Assembly (NCBI GenBank): GCA_007121455.1 | Contig: SKKN01000023.1 | Location: 151,966-215,965, forward strand | DNA length: 64,000 nt | Source: Gemmatimonadota bacterium | GTDB lineage: Bacteria; Gemmatimonadota; Gemmatimonadetes; Longimicrobiales; Gaopeijiaceae | Direction of reading: 5' to 3' | Shown: one piece after another, positions 31,897 to 41,095 of the stretch | Numbering within the stretch: position 1 is the stretch's first letter | Layout: each line of letters starts with the position of its first letter | Notes under the pieces: generated by a model | Seen by the model: the letters and a program-made list of their open reading frames with translations, nothing else | Told to the model about the DNA's origin: nothing | The model's database searches: none | Program-made: the position numbers and the translations under genes

Positions 31897-31940
31897 CCCA
31901 ATCGATACCACTCTTTCCCACTTCTACCCACTCGGTGCCA
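31897..31940 (-). promoter_or_regulatory. Putative MraZ operator: five TGGN-type boxes at 10-bp spacing
   Basis: On the plus strand CCCA, ACCA, CCCA, CCCA and GCCA end exactly at 31900, 31910, 31920, 31930 and 31940. On the minus strand these read TGGC, TGGG, TGGG, TGGT and TGGG. E. coli MraZ binds TGGGN repeats with 5-nt spacers (10-bp period) just upstream of mraZ. Position and period match; the orientation is reversed relative to E. coli. This supports autoregulation of the whole cluster. Confidence 0.6.
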
Positions 31941-31943
31941 CCG

Positions 31944-32375
31944 GTGAGCGGATTCCTGGGGCGGTACGAATACCAGATGGACCCGAAGGGACGGGTCAGT
32001 CTCCCTGCCGCGTTCCGCCGCGATGCGGAGGACGGCAGCTTCGTCCTGCTCCAATGGGAACGTCCCTATCTCACGCTCTTCCCACAGCGCGCATGGGAAA
32101 CCGTGCGAGAGCGGTTGCTCGAGCACCGGAGGAGCCGTTCGGATGCAGGGCGCTTCCTCCGTCGGATCACATCGAATGCCGTCGAAGTATCCCCCGATAA
32201 GCAGGGGCGGATCCTGATCCCGTCCTGGCTGCAGGAGGCTGCGGAGCTGGACGGCACACTCCTGATGGTCGGGGCGATCGACCGGATCGAGATCTGGGAT
32301 CCTGAAGCGTTCCGTCGGGCTTCGCCGGAAGAGTCGGCGGAGCTCGAGGATCTCGCAGCGCAGATCTTCGGATGA
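31944..32375 (+). CDS. mraZ: Division/cell-wall cluster transcriptional regulator MraZ
   Basis: MraZ is a DNA-binding repressor with two SpoVT/AbrB-like halves that forms rings and controls its own cluster. The first half is GRYEYQMDPKGRVSLPAAFR and the second VEVSPDKQGRILIPSWLQEA, each holding the DxKGR-type motif. With GTG 31944 the protein has 143 residues and begins MSGFLGRYEY, close to typical MraZ starts. An upstream GTG at 31935 is possible but would overlap the last operator box. There is no Shine-Dalgarno sequence. rsmH follows after 19 nt. Confidence 0.93.
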   Translation: MSGFLGRYEYQMDPKGRVSLPAAFRRDAEDGSFVLLQWERPYLTLFPQRAWETVRERLLEHRRSRSDAGRFLRRITSNAVEVSPDKQGRILIPSWLQEAAELDGTLLMVGAIDRIEIWDPEAFRRASPEESAELEDLAAQIFG

Positions 32376-32394
32376 TCGGACGGACGGAGAACGC

Positions 32395-33348
32395 ATGGAC
32401 AGGGAAGGAAGTTACCTCGAGGGCCGGGGCTACCACGCACCCGTTCTGGTGCGTGAAGTGCTCGACTACCTCGACCCGAAAGGGGAGGAATGGATCGTGG
32501 ACGGGACGGTAGGGGGGGGCGGCCACGCCCGCGCCGTGCTGGAGCGGTGCCCGGGGTGCCGGGTGCTCGGAGTGGACCGGGACCCCGATGCCCTGGAGGC
32601 CGCCAAGAAGTCCCTGGGGGACTTTGGTGGCCGCGTGCGCCTCGTCGCGGGGCGATTCGATGAGGTCCTCGATCGTCCCGAAGCCCCCGATTCAGTGAGC
32701 GGCGTGCTCCTCGACCTTGGCGTGAGCTCCCACCAGATCGACTCCACTGCGCGGGGCTTCACGTTTCGCGAGGGAGCTCCTCTGGACATGCGGATGGAGG
32801 GGGCGGCGGGGAAGGGGCCCTCCGCGGCCGACCTTCTGAATCACGAGGACGAGGCGACGCTGACCCGGATCTTCCGCGACTACGGCGAGGAGCGCAGGGG
32901 CCGGGCCCTGGCTCGTCGAGTGGTGCGGCGCCGCACGGATCGGCCCTTCATGACGAGCGATGACCTGGTTGCGGTCTTCGCGGACGTGCTCAGACGGGAC
33001 CCTCAACCCAAGGAGAAGGCCCGGATCTTCCAGGCGCTCCGGATCGCAGTCAACGAGGAGCTTCGGGCGCTGGAGGAGAGCCTCCCGCGCTTCCGGGAGC
33101 GTCTCGGCCCGGCCGGTCGGATCGTCGTGATCAGCTATCACTCGCTCGAGGACCGGATCGTGAAGAACGCCTTCCGGGAGTGGAGCCGCGAGTGCGTCTG
33201 TCCCCCCGCCCTCCCCGTGTGCCGGTGTCGAGGGCATGCCCTGGGCGAAGTGTTGACGCGGAAGCCCGTCATGGCTGACGAGGAAGAAGTGATGCGGAAT
33301 CCGAGGTCCCGGAGCGCTCGACTTCGGGCGTGGAGGAAGGCGGCGTGA
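32395..33348 (+). CDS. rsmH: 16S rRNA (cytosine-1402-N4) methyltransferase RsmH
   Basis: RsmH (MraW) methylates C1402 of 16S rRNA using S-adenosylmethionine. The 317-residue protein shows HAPVLVREVLDYL, VDGTVGGGGHARAVL (SAM motif I) and LGVDRDPDAL. It continues with LLDLGVSSHQID, RGFTFREGAPLDMRM and the conserved end VISYHSLEDRIVKNAFRE, NPRSRSARLRAWR. Length and motif order are normal. It starts at ATG 32395, and the 3' end overlaps ftsL by GTGA. Confidence 0.96.
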   Translation: MDREGSYLEGRGYHAPVLVREVLDYLDPKGEEWIVDGTVGGGGHARAVLERCPGCRVLGVDRDPDALEAAKKSLGDFGGRVRLVAGRFDEVLDRPEAPDSVSGVLLDLGVSSHQIDSTARGFTFREGAPLDMRMEGAAGKGPSAADLLNHEDEATLTRIFRDYGEERRGRALARRVVRRRTDRPFMTSDDLVAVFADVLRRDPQPKEKARIFQALRIAVNEELRALEESLPRFRERLGPAGRIVVISYHSLEDRIVKNAFREWSRECVCPPALPVCRCRGHALGEVLTRKPVMADEEEVMRNPRSRSARLRAWRKAA

Positions 33349-33626
33349 AGATCTCAGGCCTCACTGTCATCGCGCTTTCGACGGCCGCGCTGCTCGCGGC
33401 GCTCAGCTTCGTGACCTGGCGCCAGTCGAGGGCACTGGAAGCGCTGGCTGAGTGGGACGGGCTCAGGCGGGAGCTCTCCCTCGTACGCGCCGAACAGGGC
33501 GAATTCGCGCGGCGGATTCAGGTTCTGGAGAGCAGGGGGCGGATCGTCCCTGAAGCGCGGGAGCGGCTGGGCATGAAGACGCCGACTGCCTCGGAGATCG
33601 TCATCCTTCCGGGGGGGGCGCCATGA
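33345..33626 (+). CDS. ftsL: FtsL-like divisome protein
   Basis: This 93-residue bitopic membrane protein has one helix right after the start (SGLTVIALSTAALLAALSFV). A periplasmic coiled-coil-like segment follows (ALAEWDGLRRELSLVRAEQG), with the LG-type ending RIVPEARERLGM. Sequence conservation in FtsL is low; the call rests on size, topology and its place between rsmH and ftsI. GTG 33345 was chosen because it overlaps the rsmH stop. It links FtsQ/FtsB to FtsI/FtsW in known divisomes. No ftsB gene is visible in the window. Confidence 0.8.
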   Translation: MKISGLTVIALSTAALLAALSFVTWRQSRALEALAEWDGLRRELSLVRAEQGEFARRIQVLESRGRIVPEARERLGMKTPTASEIVILPGGAP

Positions 33627-35677
33627 GCCGGCCCCCCCTCGCAGGGGGATCCCAGAAGCACGACACCCGGGTTGCCTTCCGCCGTCGACTCCTGCTCGTG
33701 GCCTGGCTCGCTGCGGCAGTCGTCATCGTCTGGCGCGCGGCTGAGCTCCAGGTGACCGAGGTCGCGGCATGGAGGGCCGAGGCCGATCGCCAGCACCGCA
33801 CTCAGGCGGAGGTTCCCGCTCCTCGGGGCACGATCCGAGACCGGACGGGACTCCCCCTCGCACTGAGCCATGAGACCTTTCGGGTGTCGGTGGCTCCGCA
33901 CGAGATCGCCGCTGGAGCGAACGGGGGGGACGAGATCGCCGGCCGCCTCGAGGGCGCCCTGAACATGTCTCCGGAGGAGGCCCGCAGGGTGGTGAATTCG
34001 ACCCGGCGCTGGGTGGTCCTGCCCGGTCGGTATCCGCCGATCGTGCGGGAAGAGCTCGCAGGCGTGACGGGAGTGTACGTGGAGCGGGAACTCCGGCGGT
34101 TCCGGCCCCACGGAGAGCTCGCGCGTGCGGTTCTCGGCGTCGAGGTGGATGGTATGGGGAGGGGCGGGGTAGAGCAGGCGTTCGAGGAGATCCTCCACGG
34201 TGATCCCGGTCTCGAGGTCATGGCCCGGGACAGCGAAGGGCGACCGATTCCCGGCGATGCGTGGACCGTGCGGCCGCCCCGCTCCGGAGGGGAGGTCGTC
34301 CTCACGCTCGATCTGGACTTGCAGGAGATTGCCCACGAGGCGATCGCGGAGGCCGTGGAGAAGACCGGGGCACGGAGTGGGGATCTCCTCGTTACCGATC
34401 CACGCTCGGGCGAGGTCCTCGCCATGGTGTCTCTCAAGGCGGACGGATCGACCGACCTGTCCGCCCTCCACTCCCCGTACGAACCGGGCTCGACGCTGAA
34501 GCCCTTCACCGTGGCCGGACTCCTCGCGGGCGACTACGCCACGTTGGGGGACTCCGTGGATACCGGTGATGGCCGCTGGACGTCCCATGGGCGCACGATC
34601 ACGGATGTGCAGGCGGTGGGGAAGGTGACGCTGGAGCACGCGCTGCGGGTTTCATCGAACGTCGGAATCGCCAAGCTCGCAGAGCGGTTGACCCAAGACG
34701 AGCAGTACGAGGTCCTCAGGGACTTCGGGTTCGGTGTAGCCACCGGGATGGGGCTTCCTGGGGAGGCCTCGGGGCTCCTGCGGCGACCGGCCGGATGGTC
34801 TCGCCAATCGTCCGCAAGCCTCGCGATCGGATACGAGATCGGGGTCACCCCCCTCCAGATGGCGATGGCCTACGGGGCGCTCGCGAACGGCGGCCAACTC
34901 GTGCAGCCCCGGATCGTTCGGGAGGTCCGGAACCCGGACGGAACCGTCGCGGAGGAATTCGAGTCGCGGACGATCCGACGCGTGATCCCCGAAGCAGTGG
35001 CGCGGGACATCAACGCCTCTCTCGTGGGCGCGGTCGAGGACGGCACCGGCTCCAGGGCACAGCTCACGACGTTTGCAGTCGCCGGCAAGAGCGGTACGAG
35101 CCGGGCGTATGGAAGCCATGGAGGTTACGAGCGCGGCGGGTACTATGCTTCGTTCATCGGGTTCTTTCCCGCGGACGACCCACAGTTGCTCGTCTTCGTG
35201 AAGCTCGAACGGCCTCAGGGGGAGTATTACGGTGGCGCGACCGCGGCGCCCGTGACTCGCGCCACGATGGAAGCGGTTCTCGCGGCACGCCATCCTCCGA
35301 TCGACCGAAGCGCATTGGCGAGGGTGAGCCGGCCTTTGCAGCGTACCCTCAGCCCCGCTCCCACGTCGGGCGTGACCCTTGCCTCGACTGGAGCCCGGCC
35401 CGCTGATCCGGGACCGGTTTCCCCAGCGCCGGCCGAAGCGAGGGGCGGCGATGCGAGGCCGGTTCCGGAGGTCCGGGGGCTTTCGCCGCGGGTAGCGGCG
35501 CGGCGTCTCCACTCCCAGGGCTTTCGAGTGATTTGGAACGGCGGCGGGTCGATCCAGGGCACCGCACCGGCTTCCGGGGAGTTTCTCCTTCCCGGAGACA
35601 CGATTCGTCTTCTCTCGGCTGCGTCCACCGGCCCTCCCGGACGAAGCCCGGCGGGGAGCGGCATTCGAAATGAGTGA
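33623..35677 (+). CDS. ftsI: Division-specific penicillin-binding protein FtsI with C-terminal PASTA domain
   Basis: FtsI cross-links septal peptidoglycan. The 684-residue protein has an N-terminal helix (RRLLLVAWLAAAVVIVWRAA), a pedestal domain (PRGTIRDRTGLPLALS) and a transpeptidase domain. The domain has S290-x-x-K293 (GSTLKPF), S344-x-N346 (SSNVGIAK) and K489-S-G-T (GKSGTS). The last 75 residues form one PASTA-like unit (VPEVRGLSPRVAARRLHSQG), which E. coli FtsI lacks but SpoVD/PBP2x-type proteins have. It starts 4 nt inside ftsL, and its end overlaps murE by 8 bp. Confidence 0.95.
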   Translation: MSRPPLAGGSQKHDTRVAFRRRLLLVAWLAAAVVIVWRAAELQVTEVAAWRAEADRQHRTQAEVPAPRGTIRDRTGLPLALSHETFRVSVAPHEIAAGANGGDEIAGRLEGALNMSPEEARRVVNSTRRWVVLPGRYPPIVREELAGVTGVYVERELRRFRPHGELARAVLGVEVDGMGRGGVEQAFEEILHGDPGLEVMARDSEGRPIPGDAWTVRPPRSGGEVVLTLDLDLQEIAHEAIAEAVEKTGARSGDLLVTDPRSGEVLAMVSLKADGSTDLSALHSPYEPGSTLKPFTVAGLLAGDYATLGDSVDTGDGRWTSHGRTITDVQAVGKVTLEHALRVSSNVGIAKLAERLTQDEQYEVLRDFGFGVATGMGLPGEASGLLRRPAGWSRQSSASLAIGYEIGVTPLQMAMAYGALANGGQLVQPRIVREVRNPDGTVAEEFESRTIRRVIPEAVARDINASLVGAVEDGTGSRAQLTTFAVAGKSGTSRAYGSHGGYERGGYYASFIGFFPADDPQLLVFVKLERPQGEYYGGATAAPVTRATMEAVLAARHPPIDRSALARVSRPLQRTLSPAPTSGVTLASTGARPADPGPVSPAPAEARGGDARPVPEVRGLSPRVAARRLHSQGFRVIWNGGGSIQGTAPASGEFLLPGDTIRLLSAASTGPPGRSPAGSGIRNE

Positions 35678-37193
35678 GAGCGGTCTTTCCCTCGGGCGGG
35701 TCCTCGACGTCCTCCGCGCCGCCGACCTTCTCCTGGAAGCGTCGGTGCCGGAGGATACTCGCGTTCAGGGGGTGAGTCAGGACTCTCGGACGACCGGCTC
35801 GGGCGACCTCTTCCTCTGCTGGGAGGGGACCGAGCACGACGCGCACGAGCACCTTCCCGAAGCAGCGGAGAAGGGCGCCCTCGCCGCGGTCGTCGAGCGG
35901 GTGGTTCCCGATGTGGACATCCCGCAGATCCGGGTACGTGGCGGCCGGCGTGCCGCCGCTCTCGTGGCCGACGCCTTCTTTCGGTCTCCATGGCGGGATC
36001 TCTTCATGGTTGGAGTGACGGGAACGAATGGGAAGACCACGACGGTACTGCTTTGCCGGCACCTTCTCTCCCTCCGCGAGCCGACAGCGGCGCTCGGTAC
36101 GCTCGGGATGATCGGTCCGAACGGAGAACCCCATCCGGGCACGGAGGGGCTCACCACGCCCGGACCCGTGCAATTGTCGGGTTGGCTCCGTTCCCTCGCG
36201 GATGAAGGCGTGGAAGCCGTGGCGATGGAGACGTCCTCGCACGCGCTCGAGCAGGAGCGTCTCGATGGGATCGGGTTCGACGTTGCCGTCTTTACGAACC
36301 TGTCCCAGGATCATCTCGATTACCACGGCACGGAGGAGGCGTATCTCCGTGCAAAAGCCCGTCTCCTGAAGCTCCTTGCTCCGACCGGCGTCCGTATCGT
36401 GAACGGTGCCGATGCCGCTTGGGAGGCGCTCCCTCCGCACCCAGGTCGTCGACTCGTCTTCCGGATCCTCGAAGATGCTGAACGAGAGGGTCCCGGCGAG
36501 GATGCCGGCGGCAGCGATCAGGACCTGGTTGCACGCGGGGTGCATCTCGGCGCTGAGGGAGCATCGTTCGTGCTCGAGCACCAGGGAGAGCGAGAGCTCG
36601 TCGAGCTCCCCCTCCTCGGCCGGTTCAACATCGAGAACGCCCTGGGCGCGGCAGGAGTCGCCCTCACACGCGGGCACCCCCTCGGCGAGGTGGCGCGCGG
36701 CCTTCGGGAAGCCCCACAGCTTCCAGGCCGGCTGGAAGTGGTGCACCGTGGTGGATTCACGGTCGTGGTCGACTTCGCCCATTCGCCCGCGGCTTTGGTG
36801 CGTGTGTTGGAGGCGCTCCGGCCCCTCTTCCCGGGTCGGCTCATCGTCGTCTTCGGAGCGGGTGGGGACCGGGATCCCTCGAAGCGAGCTCCGATGGGCA
36901 GGGCGGTCTCCGCCGTCGCCGACCTTCCGGTCGTCACCTCGGACAACCCCCGTACCGAGGACCCGGAGGCGATCATCGATGACATCGTCGCGGGCATGGG
37001 AGGGCTTCCCTACGAGCGTATCTTGGACCGACGAGGAGCGATTGCCCGTGCGCTCGAGGTGGCGCGCGATGGAGACGTCGTCCTCCTCGCCGGAAAGGGG
37101 CACGAGCGGGCCCAGACGATTGGTCGAGAGAAGGTGCCGTTCGACGAGCGGGAGATCGTCCGGGACTTTCTCAAGCGCCGTGGGGCAGGATGA
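35670..37193 (+). CDS. murE: UDP-MurNAc-L-Ala-D-Glu: meso-diaminopimelate ligase MurE
   Basis: MurE adds the third residue of the peptidoglycan stem peptide. The 507-residue protein has a Mur N-domain (VQGVSQDSRTTGSGDLFLCW), the ATP loop GVTGTNGKTTT with K122, METSSHALEQERLDG and FTNLSQDHLDYHGTEE. Its substrate-selecting DNPR motif at residues 425-428 indicates meso-diaminopimelate rather than lysine. The C-terminal domain carries LAGKGHE. It overlaps ftsI by 8 bp and murF by 4 bp. Confidence 0.96.
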   Translation: MSESGLSLGRVLDVLRAADLLLEASVPEDTRVQGVSQDSRTTGSGDLFLCWEGTEHDAHEHLPEAAEKGALAAVVERVVPDVDIPQIRVRGGRRAAALVADAFFRSPWRDLFMVGVTGTNGKTTTVLLCRHLLSLREPTAALGTLGMIGPNGEPHPGTEGLTTPGPVQLSGWLRSLADEGVEAVAMETSSHALEQERLDGIGFDVAVFTNLSQDHLDYHGTEEAYLRAKARLLKLLAPTGVRIVNGADAAWEALPPHPGRRLVFRILEDAEREGPGEDAGGSDQDLVARGVHLGAEGASFVLEHQGERELVELPLLGRFNIENALGAAGVALTRGHPLGEVARGLREAPQLPGRLEVVHRGGFTVVVDFAHSPAALVRVLEALRPLFPGRLIVVFGAGGDRDPSKRAPMGRAVSAVADLPVVTSDNPRTEDPEAIIDDIVAGMGGLPYERILDRRGAIARALEVARDGDVVLLAGKGHERAQTIGREKVPFDEREIVRDFLKRRGAG

Positions 37194-38605
37194 AGCCGGC
37201 GTTTCGGTGGACGGGAGCGGCGGTTCGAGAGGCTCTGGATTCCGCTCCATCCGGAGACGAGCTCACCTTCTCGGGGGTTTCCACGGACACCCGCTCCCTG
37301 GCCGAAGGCGATCTCTTCGTCGCATTGAGGGGTCCTCGCTTCGACGGCCACGATTTCCTCGAGGAAGCCGTCTCGAGCGGGGCTTCAGGGGTGGTTGTCG
37401 AGGAAGGCTCTGAGGTGCCGGTCCGCACGGCGGTGTTCGAGGTGCCGGACACGCTGGTCGCGCTTGGACGCCTCGCGCGTTTCCGGCGGCGCAGTCTCGG
37501 GTGGACCGTGGTGGGAATCACGGGGAGCGCGGGAAAGACGACCGCAAAGGATCTCCTTCGGGCCGCGCTCTCCCGTTCCTTTTCCGTACACGCCACGCGA
37601 GGAAATCGAAACAACCGCGTAGGTCTACCCCTGACCCTCCTGGAGGCGCCGGAGGAGAGTCAGGTGGTCGTGGCGGAGATGGGCACGAACGAACCAGGTG
37701 AAATCGAGATTCTCACGGCGATCGCAGAGCCCGATCTCGCTCTCCTCACGACCGTGGGAGAGGTCCATCTCGAGGGGCTCGAATCGAGAGAGGGAGTGTT
37801 CCTGGAGAAGCTCGCCCTGCTGTCCGGGCTCCCCGAGGACGGATGGGCGGTCGTGGGCGATGATCCTGCGGATCTCCCGGTACGTGCACGTGGCGTCTTT
37901 TCCTCCACGGTAGTGGCAGGGCTCTCTCCCGCCGCCGACCCGCGGTACCGGCCCGACGAGCTGGAGATGCGCTCGGATGGATGCTACCGCTTCCTTTGGC
38001 GAGGGAACTCCGTTGGACTCCTCATCCCCGGCCTTCCGGCGGTGCGCAACGCGGTGCTCGCCCTTGCTGTGGCGGATCGCCTCGGGGTTCCTTCGGCGAA
38101 GGCTGCGGAGGCGATCGGAGGGGTGCCGGCGCCGCCTCTTCGGGGGGAGACGCGGCACTTCGGCCGGCTCACGGTCCTCGTGGATTGCTACAATGCGAAC
38201 CCCCAGAACATGCGGGCAGCGCTCGAGCTTCTGAGTGCGGTGCCGGCCGAAAAGGGGAAGGTTGCCGTCCTCGGAAGCATGCTCGAGCTCGGCGCGGCCT
38301 CCGAGTCTCATCATCAGGAGATCATCGCCGACGCGGCCCGGCGCTCGTTTCAGCTGGTCCTCTTCGTGGGAGAGGATTTCGTCCGTGCGGCTACGTCCCT
38401 CGGGGAGGACGTGAAGCCGGCGTCACGCGTCCGGACCGTCGCATCCACCGAAGAAGCCCTCAACATCCTGGAAGAGGAGCTTTCCGGTGAGGAGCTACTT
38501 CTGCTCAAGGGGTCCCGTGGGATCGCCCTGGAGCGACTGCTTCCCCACCTCGAGGAGAAGTGGAGCTCGAGCACCCAGCACCACGGCTCTGGGGGCGAGG
38601 CCTGA
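37190..38605 (+). CDS. murF: UDP-MurNAc-tripeptide: D-Ala-D-Ala ligase MurF
   Basis: MurF attaches D-Ala-D-Ala to finish the UDP-MurNAc pentapeptide. The 471-residue protein has FSGVSTDTRSLAEGDLFVAL, the P-loop GITGSAGKTTAKDLL, NRNNRVGLPLTLL, VVAEMGTNEPGEIEIL, DCYNANPQNMRAAL and VLGSMLELG. The usual P-loop Asn is Ala in GSAGKTT, an accepted MurF variant. The ligase that makes D-Ala-D-Ala (ddl) is not in this window, while alanine racemase lies at 58938. It overlaps murE by ATGA. Confidence 0.95.
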   Translation: MKPAFRWTGAAVREALDSAPSGDELTFSGVSTDTRSLAEGDLFVALRGPRFDGHDFLEEAVSSGASGVVVEEGSEVPVRTAVFEVPDTLVALGRLARFRRRSLGWTVVGITGSAGKTTAKDLLRAALSRSFSVHATRGNRNNRVGLPLTLLEAPEESQVVVAEMGTNEPGEIEILTAIAEPDLALLTTVGEVHLEGLESREGVFLEKLALLSGLPEDGWAVVGDDPADLPVRARGVFSSTVVAGLSPAADPRYRPDELEMRSDGCYRFLWRGNSVGLLIPGLPAVRNAVLALAVADRLGVPSAKAAEAIGGVPAPPLRGETRHFGRLTVLVDCYNANPQNMRAALELLSAVPAEKGKVAVLGSMLELGAASESHHQEIIADAARRSFQLVLFVGEDFVRAATSLGEDVKPASRVRTVASTEEALNILEEELSGEELLLLKGSRGIALERLLPHLEEKWSSSTQHHGSGGEA

Positions 38606-38607
38606 TC

Positions 38608-39714
38608 ATGTTCTTCCACTTCCTCCCCCAGTTCACCGAGTATCACATCGTCTTCAACCTCTTCACGTTCATCACCTTCCGGGCGGTCGGAGCGGGTGCC
38701 ACTGCGCTCGTGCTCGCCTTTCTGCTCGGGCCCAGCACGATCCGGTGGCTGCGGCGGCTTCGGGTGGGAGAGGTGGTGCGCACCGAAGGCCCGGAGACGC
38801 ACCTCAAGAAGGCGGGAACGCCCACGATGGGAGGGACGCTGATCGTGCTCGCCGGCGCGATTTCGACGCTTCTGTGGGCGGAGCTCACGAACTGGTACAC
38901 GGCCCTTGCGCTCCTGTCCCTCGTCTGGATGGGAGCGATCGGGTTCATGGACGACTACCTCCAGGTCGTCCAGGGTCGCTCGAAGGGGCTGGTCGCTCGC
39001 TACAAGATGGTGGGGCAGCTCAGCTTCGGGCTTCTCCTCGGTCTCTTTCTCGTACTTCAGCCGATTTCTCCGATCCCCCCGAACTGGACGATGGTCCCCT
39101 TCTTCGACACCTGGTACGCGCACTTCTGGGTGCCGGCGTACGTAGTCTTCGTGGCACTCGTCGTCTCCGGCAGCTCGAATGCGGTCAACCTCACGGACGG
39201 CCTCGACGGACTCGCGGCCGGGCTCTCGGCGATCGCGCTCGGAACGATCGGCGTCTTCGCCTATCTCGTGGGCCGAGTCGATACCTCGGCCTACCTGGGG
39301 CTCTTCTACCTGCCGGGCTCGGGCGAGCTCTCCGTCTTTGCCGCGGCCCTCGCCGGGGCAGCCGTCGGCTTTCTCTGGTTCAACGCCCCACCTGCGGACG
39401 TCTTCATGGGCGACACGGGATCCCTTGCCCTCGGCGGCGCCCTCGGCGTGCTTGCGATTCTGCTCAAAGCGGAATTCCTCCTCGTCATCGTCGGCGGCGT
39501 CTTCGTCGTCGAAGCGCTCTCCGTCTTGGTTCAGACCTCGTACTTCAAATGGACGAAACGGAGGTACGGGACGGGGAGGCGCGTATTCCGGATGGCTCCA
39601 ATCCACCACCACTTCGAGAAGCTGGGGTGGGCCGAAACCAAGGTGGTCATCCGCTTCTGGATTGCCGGAATTCTGTGCGCGATGGTGGCCTTCAGCACCC
39701 TGAAGATCCGTTGA
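38608..39714 (+). CDS. mraY: Phospho-MurNAc-pentapeptide translocase MraY
   Basis: MraY makes lipid I on the cytoplasmic membrane face. The 368-residue protein has about ten helices. Family motifs are ETHLKKAGTPTMGGTLIVLA, GFMDDYLQVV (catalytic DD), NAVNLTDGLDGLAAGL, FMGDTGSLALGG and APIHHHFEKLGWAETKVVIR. ATG 38608 is 2 nt after the murF stop and gives the usual MFFHFLPQF-type start; the in-frame extension further upstream lies inside murF. Confidence 0.96.
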   Translation: MFFHFLPQFTEYHIVFNLFTFITFRAVGAGATALVLAFLLGPSTIRWLRRLRVGEVVRTEGPETHLKKAGTPTMGGTLIVLAGAISTLLWAELTNWYTALALLSLVWMGAIGFMDDYLQVVQGRSKGLVARYKMVGQLSFGLLLGLFLVLQPISPIPPNWTMVPFFDTWYAHFWVPAYVVFVALVVSGSSNAVNLTDGLDGLAAGLSAIALGTIGVFAYLVGRVDTSAYLGLFYLPGSGELSVFAAALAGAAVGFLWFNAPPADVFMGDTGSLALGGALGVLAILLKAEFLLVIVGGVFVVEALSVLVQTSYFKWTKRRYGTGRRVFRMAPIHHHFEKLGWAETKVVIRFWIAGILCAMVAFSTLKIR

Positions 39715-39730
39715 CGGGGGAAGAGGGATC

Positions 39731-41095
39731 GTGGAGACCGTCGCAGTGATCGGGCTCGGAGCGAGCGGGGAAGCCGCCGCCCGATTGGCCCTCAGCCAAG
39801 GAGGAAGCACCTATGTCTCGGATCTGCGTTCCGATGCTTCGACTTCAACTCGTGCGGAGCGGCTCCGCGCCCTGGGAGCCGTCGTCGAGTTGGGCTCCCA
39901 CGACCTGGCCCGGATCACAGCGGCCGGAACCGTCGTGGTATCCCCGGGAGTCCCGCCAGACGCTCCGGTGCTCAGGGAGCTCCGCGAGGCCAGGGTCTCC
40001 TGGATCTCCGAGCCGGAGTTCGCCGTTCGGTTCTACGAGGGTCCACTGATCGCAGTGACCGGAACGAACGGCAAGACGACGACGGCTGCTCTCGCGGCGC
40101 ACCTCCTGGAACGATCGGGCGTCGACGCTGCCCTCGGGGGGAATGTCGGCTCGGGATTGGCTCCGGCTGCGTCGGAGCTCGCGTTGAGGCCGCGCCCGCC
40201 GAAGTGGTACGTGCTGGAGCTCAGCTCCTTTCAGCTTGCCGGCGTGGAGCGGTTGCAGCCCGATATCGGGGTGGTGACGAACCTCTCCCCGGATCACCTC
40301 GACCGGTACGCATCCGTCGAGGCGTATTTCAGCGACAAGGCCCGCCTGTTCCAGAACGCCACTCCTCGGAGTCGGTGGGTGCTCAACGGAGACAGCCCCG
40401 ACGTGCTTTCCCTCGCCGGAAACGCGGCGGGTGAGCGCTTCTTGTTTTCCCGGATGTCGCGTCCGAAGAGGGGGGCCTTTCTTCGCGGAAGTCGGCTCGT
40501 CCTGACGGATGTGGCGGCCGAGGGGAGCGGAGAGGAAGAGCTCCTCGATGCGGAGGATCTCTCGCTCCTGGGTGACCACAATGTGGCGAATGCTCTCGCA
40601 GCGGCGCTCACCGCCCGCCTCGCGGGAGCGGATGTGGAAGGAATTCGTGCAGGCCTGCGCGCCTTCCCGCCCCTGCCGCATCGCCTCGAGCCCGTGATCG
40701 AGCGGGACGGGGTGCTCTGGGTCAACGACTCGAAGGCCACGAATGTGGAGGCGGCTCGAAGCGCCGTGGAGAGCCTCGGGCGGCCGCTTGTCGTTCTGCT
40801 TGGCGGGAAGGACAAAGGAGAGGATTTCACGTCCCTCGCAGAGACCCTGAAGGGTCGGGTACGCTACGCCGTGCTCTACGGCGAGGCGAGGCGTCGGCTC
40901 GCGGAGGCGCTCGGAGCGCAGGTCCCACACCTGAAAATCGAAGGGTCCTTCGAGGACGCCGTGAGTGAGGCGGACCGGGTCGCGAAGGCGGGCGACGCGA
41001 TCCTCCTGGCGCCGGCTTGCTCGAGCTTCGACATGTTCCGCGACTACGAGGAGCGCGGGGAGCGATTCGCCAGCCTCGCGAGGGGATCGGAATGA
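39731..41095 (+). CDS. murD: UDP-MurNAc-L-Ala: D-glutamate ligase MurD
   Basis: MurD adds D-glutamate to UDP-MurNAc-L-Ala. The 454-residue protein shows VIGLGASGEAAARLALSQGG, VVVSPGVPPDAP, the ATP loop AVTGTNGKTTT, GGNVGSGLAP and ELSSFQLAGVERLQP. It continues with TNLSPDHLDRYASVEAY, NDSKATNVEA, LGGKDKGEDF and LLAPACSSFDMFRDYEERGE. Start is GTG 39731, 16 nt after mraY, behind a purine-rich GGGGGAAGAGGGA. The stop overlaps ftsW (ATGA). Confidence 0.96.
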   Translation: METVAVIGLGASGEAAARLALSQGGSTYVSDLRSDASTSTRAERLRALGAVVELGSHDLARITAAGTVVVSPGVPPDAPVLRELREARVSWISEPEFAVRFYEGPLIAVTGTNGKTTTAALAAHLLERSGVDAALGGNVGSGLAPAASELALRPRPPKWYVLELSSFQLAGVERLQPDIGVVTNLSPDHLDRYASVEAYFSDKARLFQNATPRSRWVLNGDSPDVLSLAGNAAGERFLFSRMSRPKRGAFLRGSRLVLTDVAAEGSGEEELLDAEDLSLLGDHNVANALAAALTARLAGADVEGIRAGLRAFPPLPHRLEPVIERDGVLWVNDSKATNVEAARSAVESLGRPLVVLLGGKDKGEDFTSLAETLKGRVRYAVLYGEARRRLAEALGAQVPHLKIEGSFEDAVSEADRVAKAGDAILLAPACSSFDMFRDYEERGERFASLARGSE

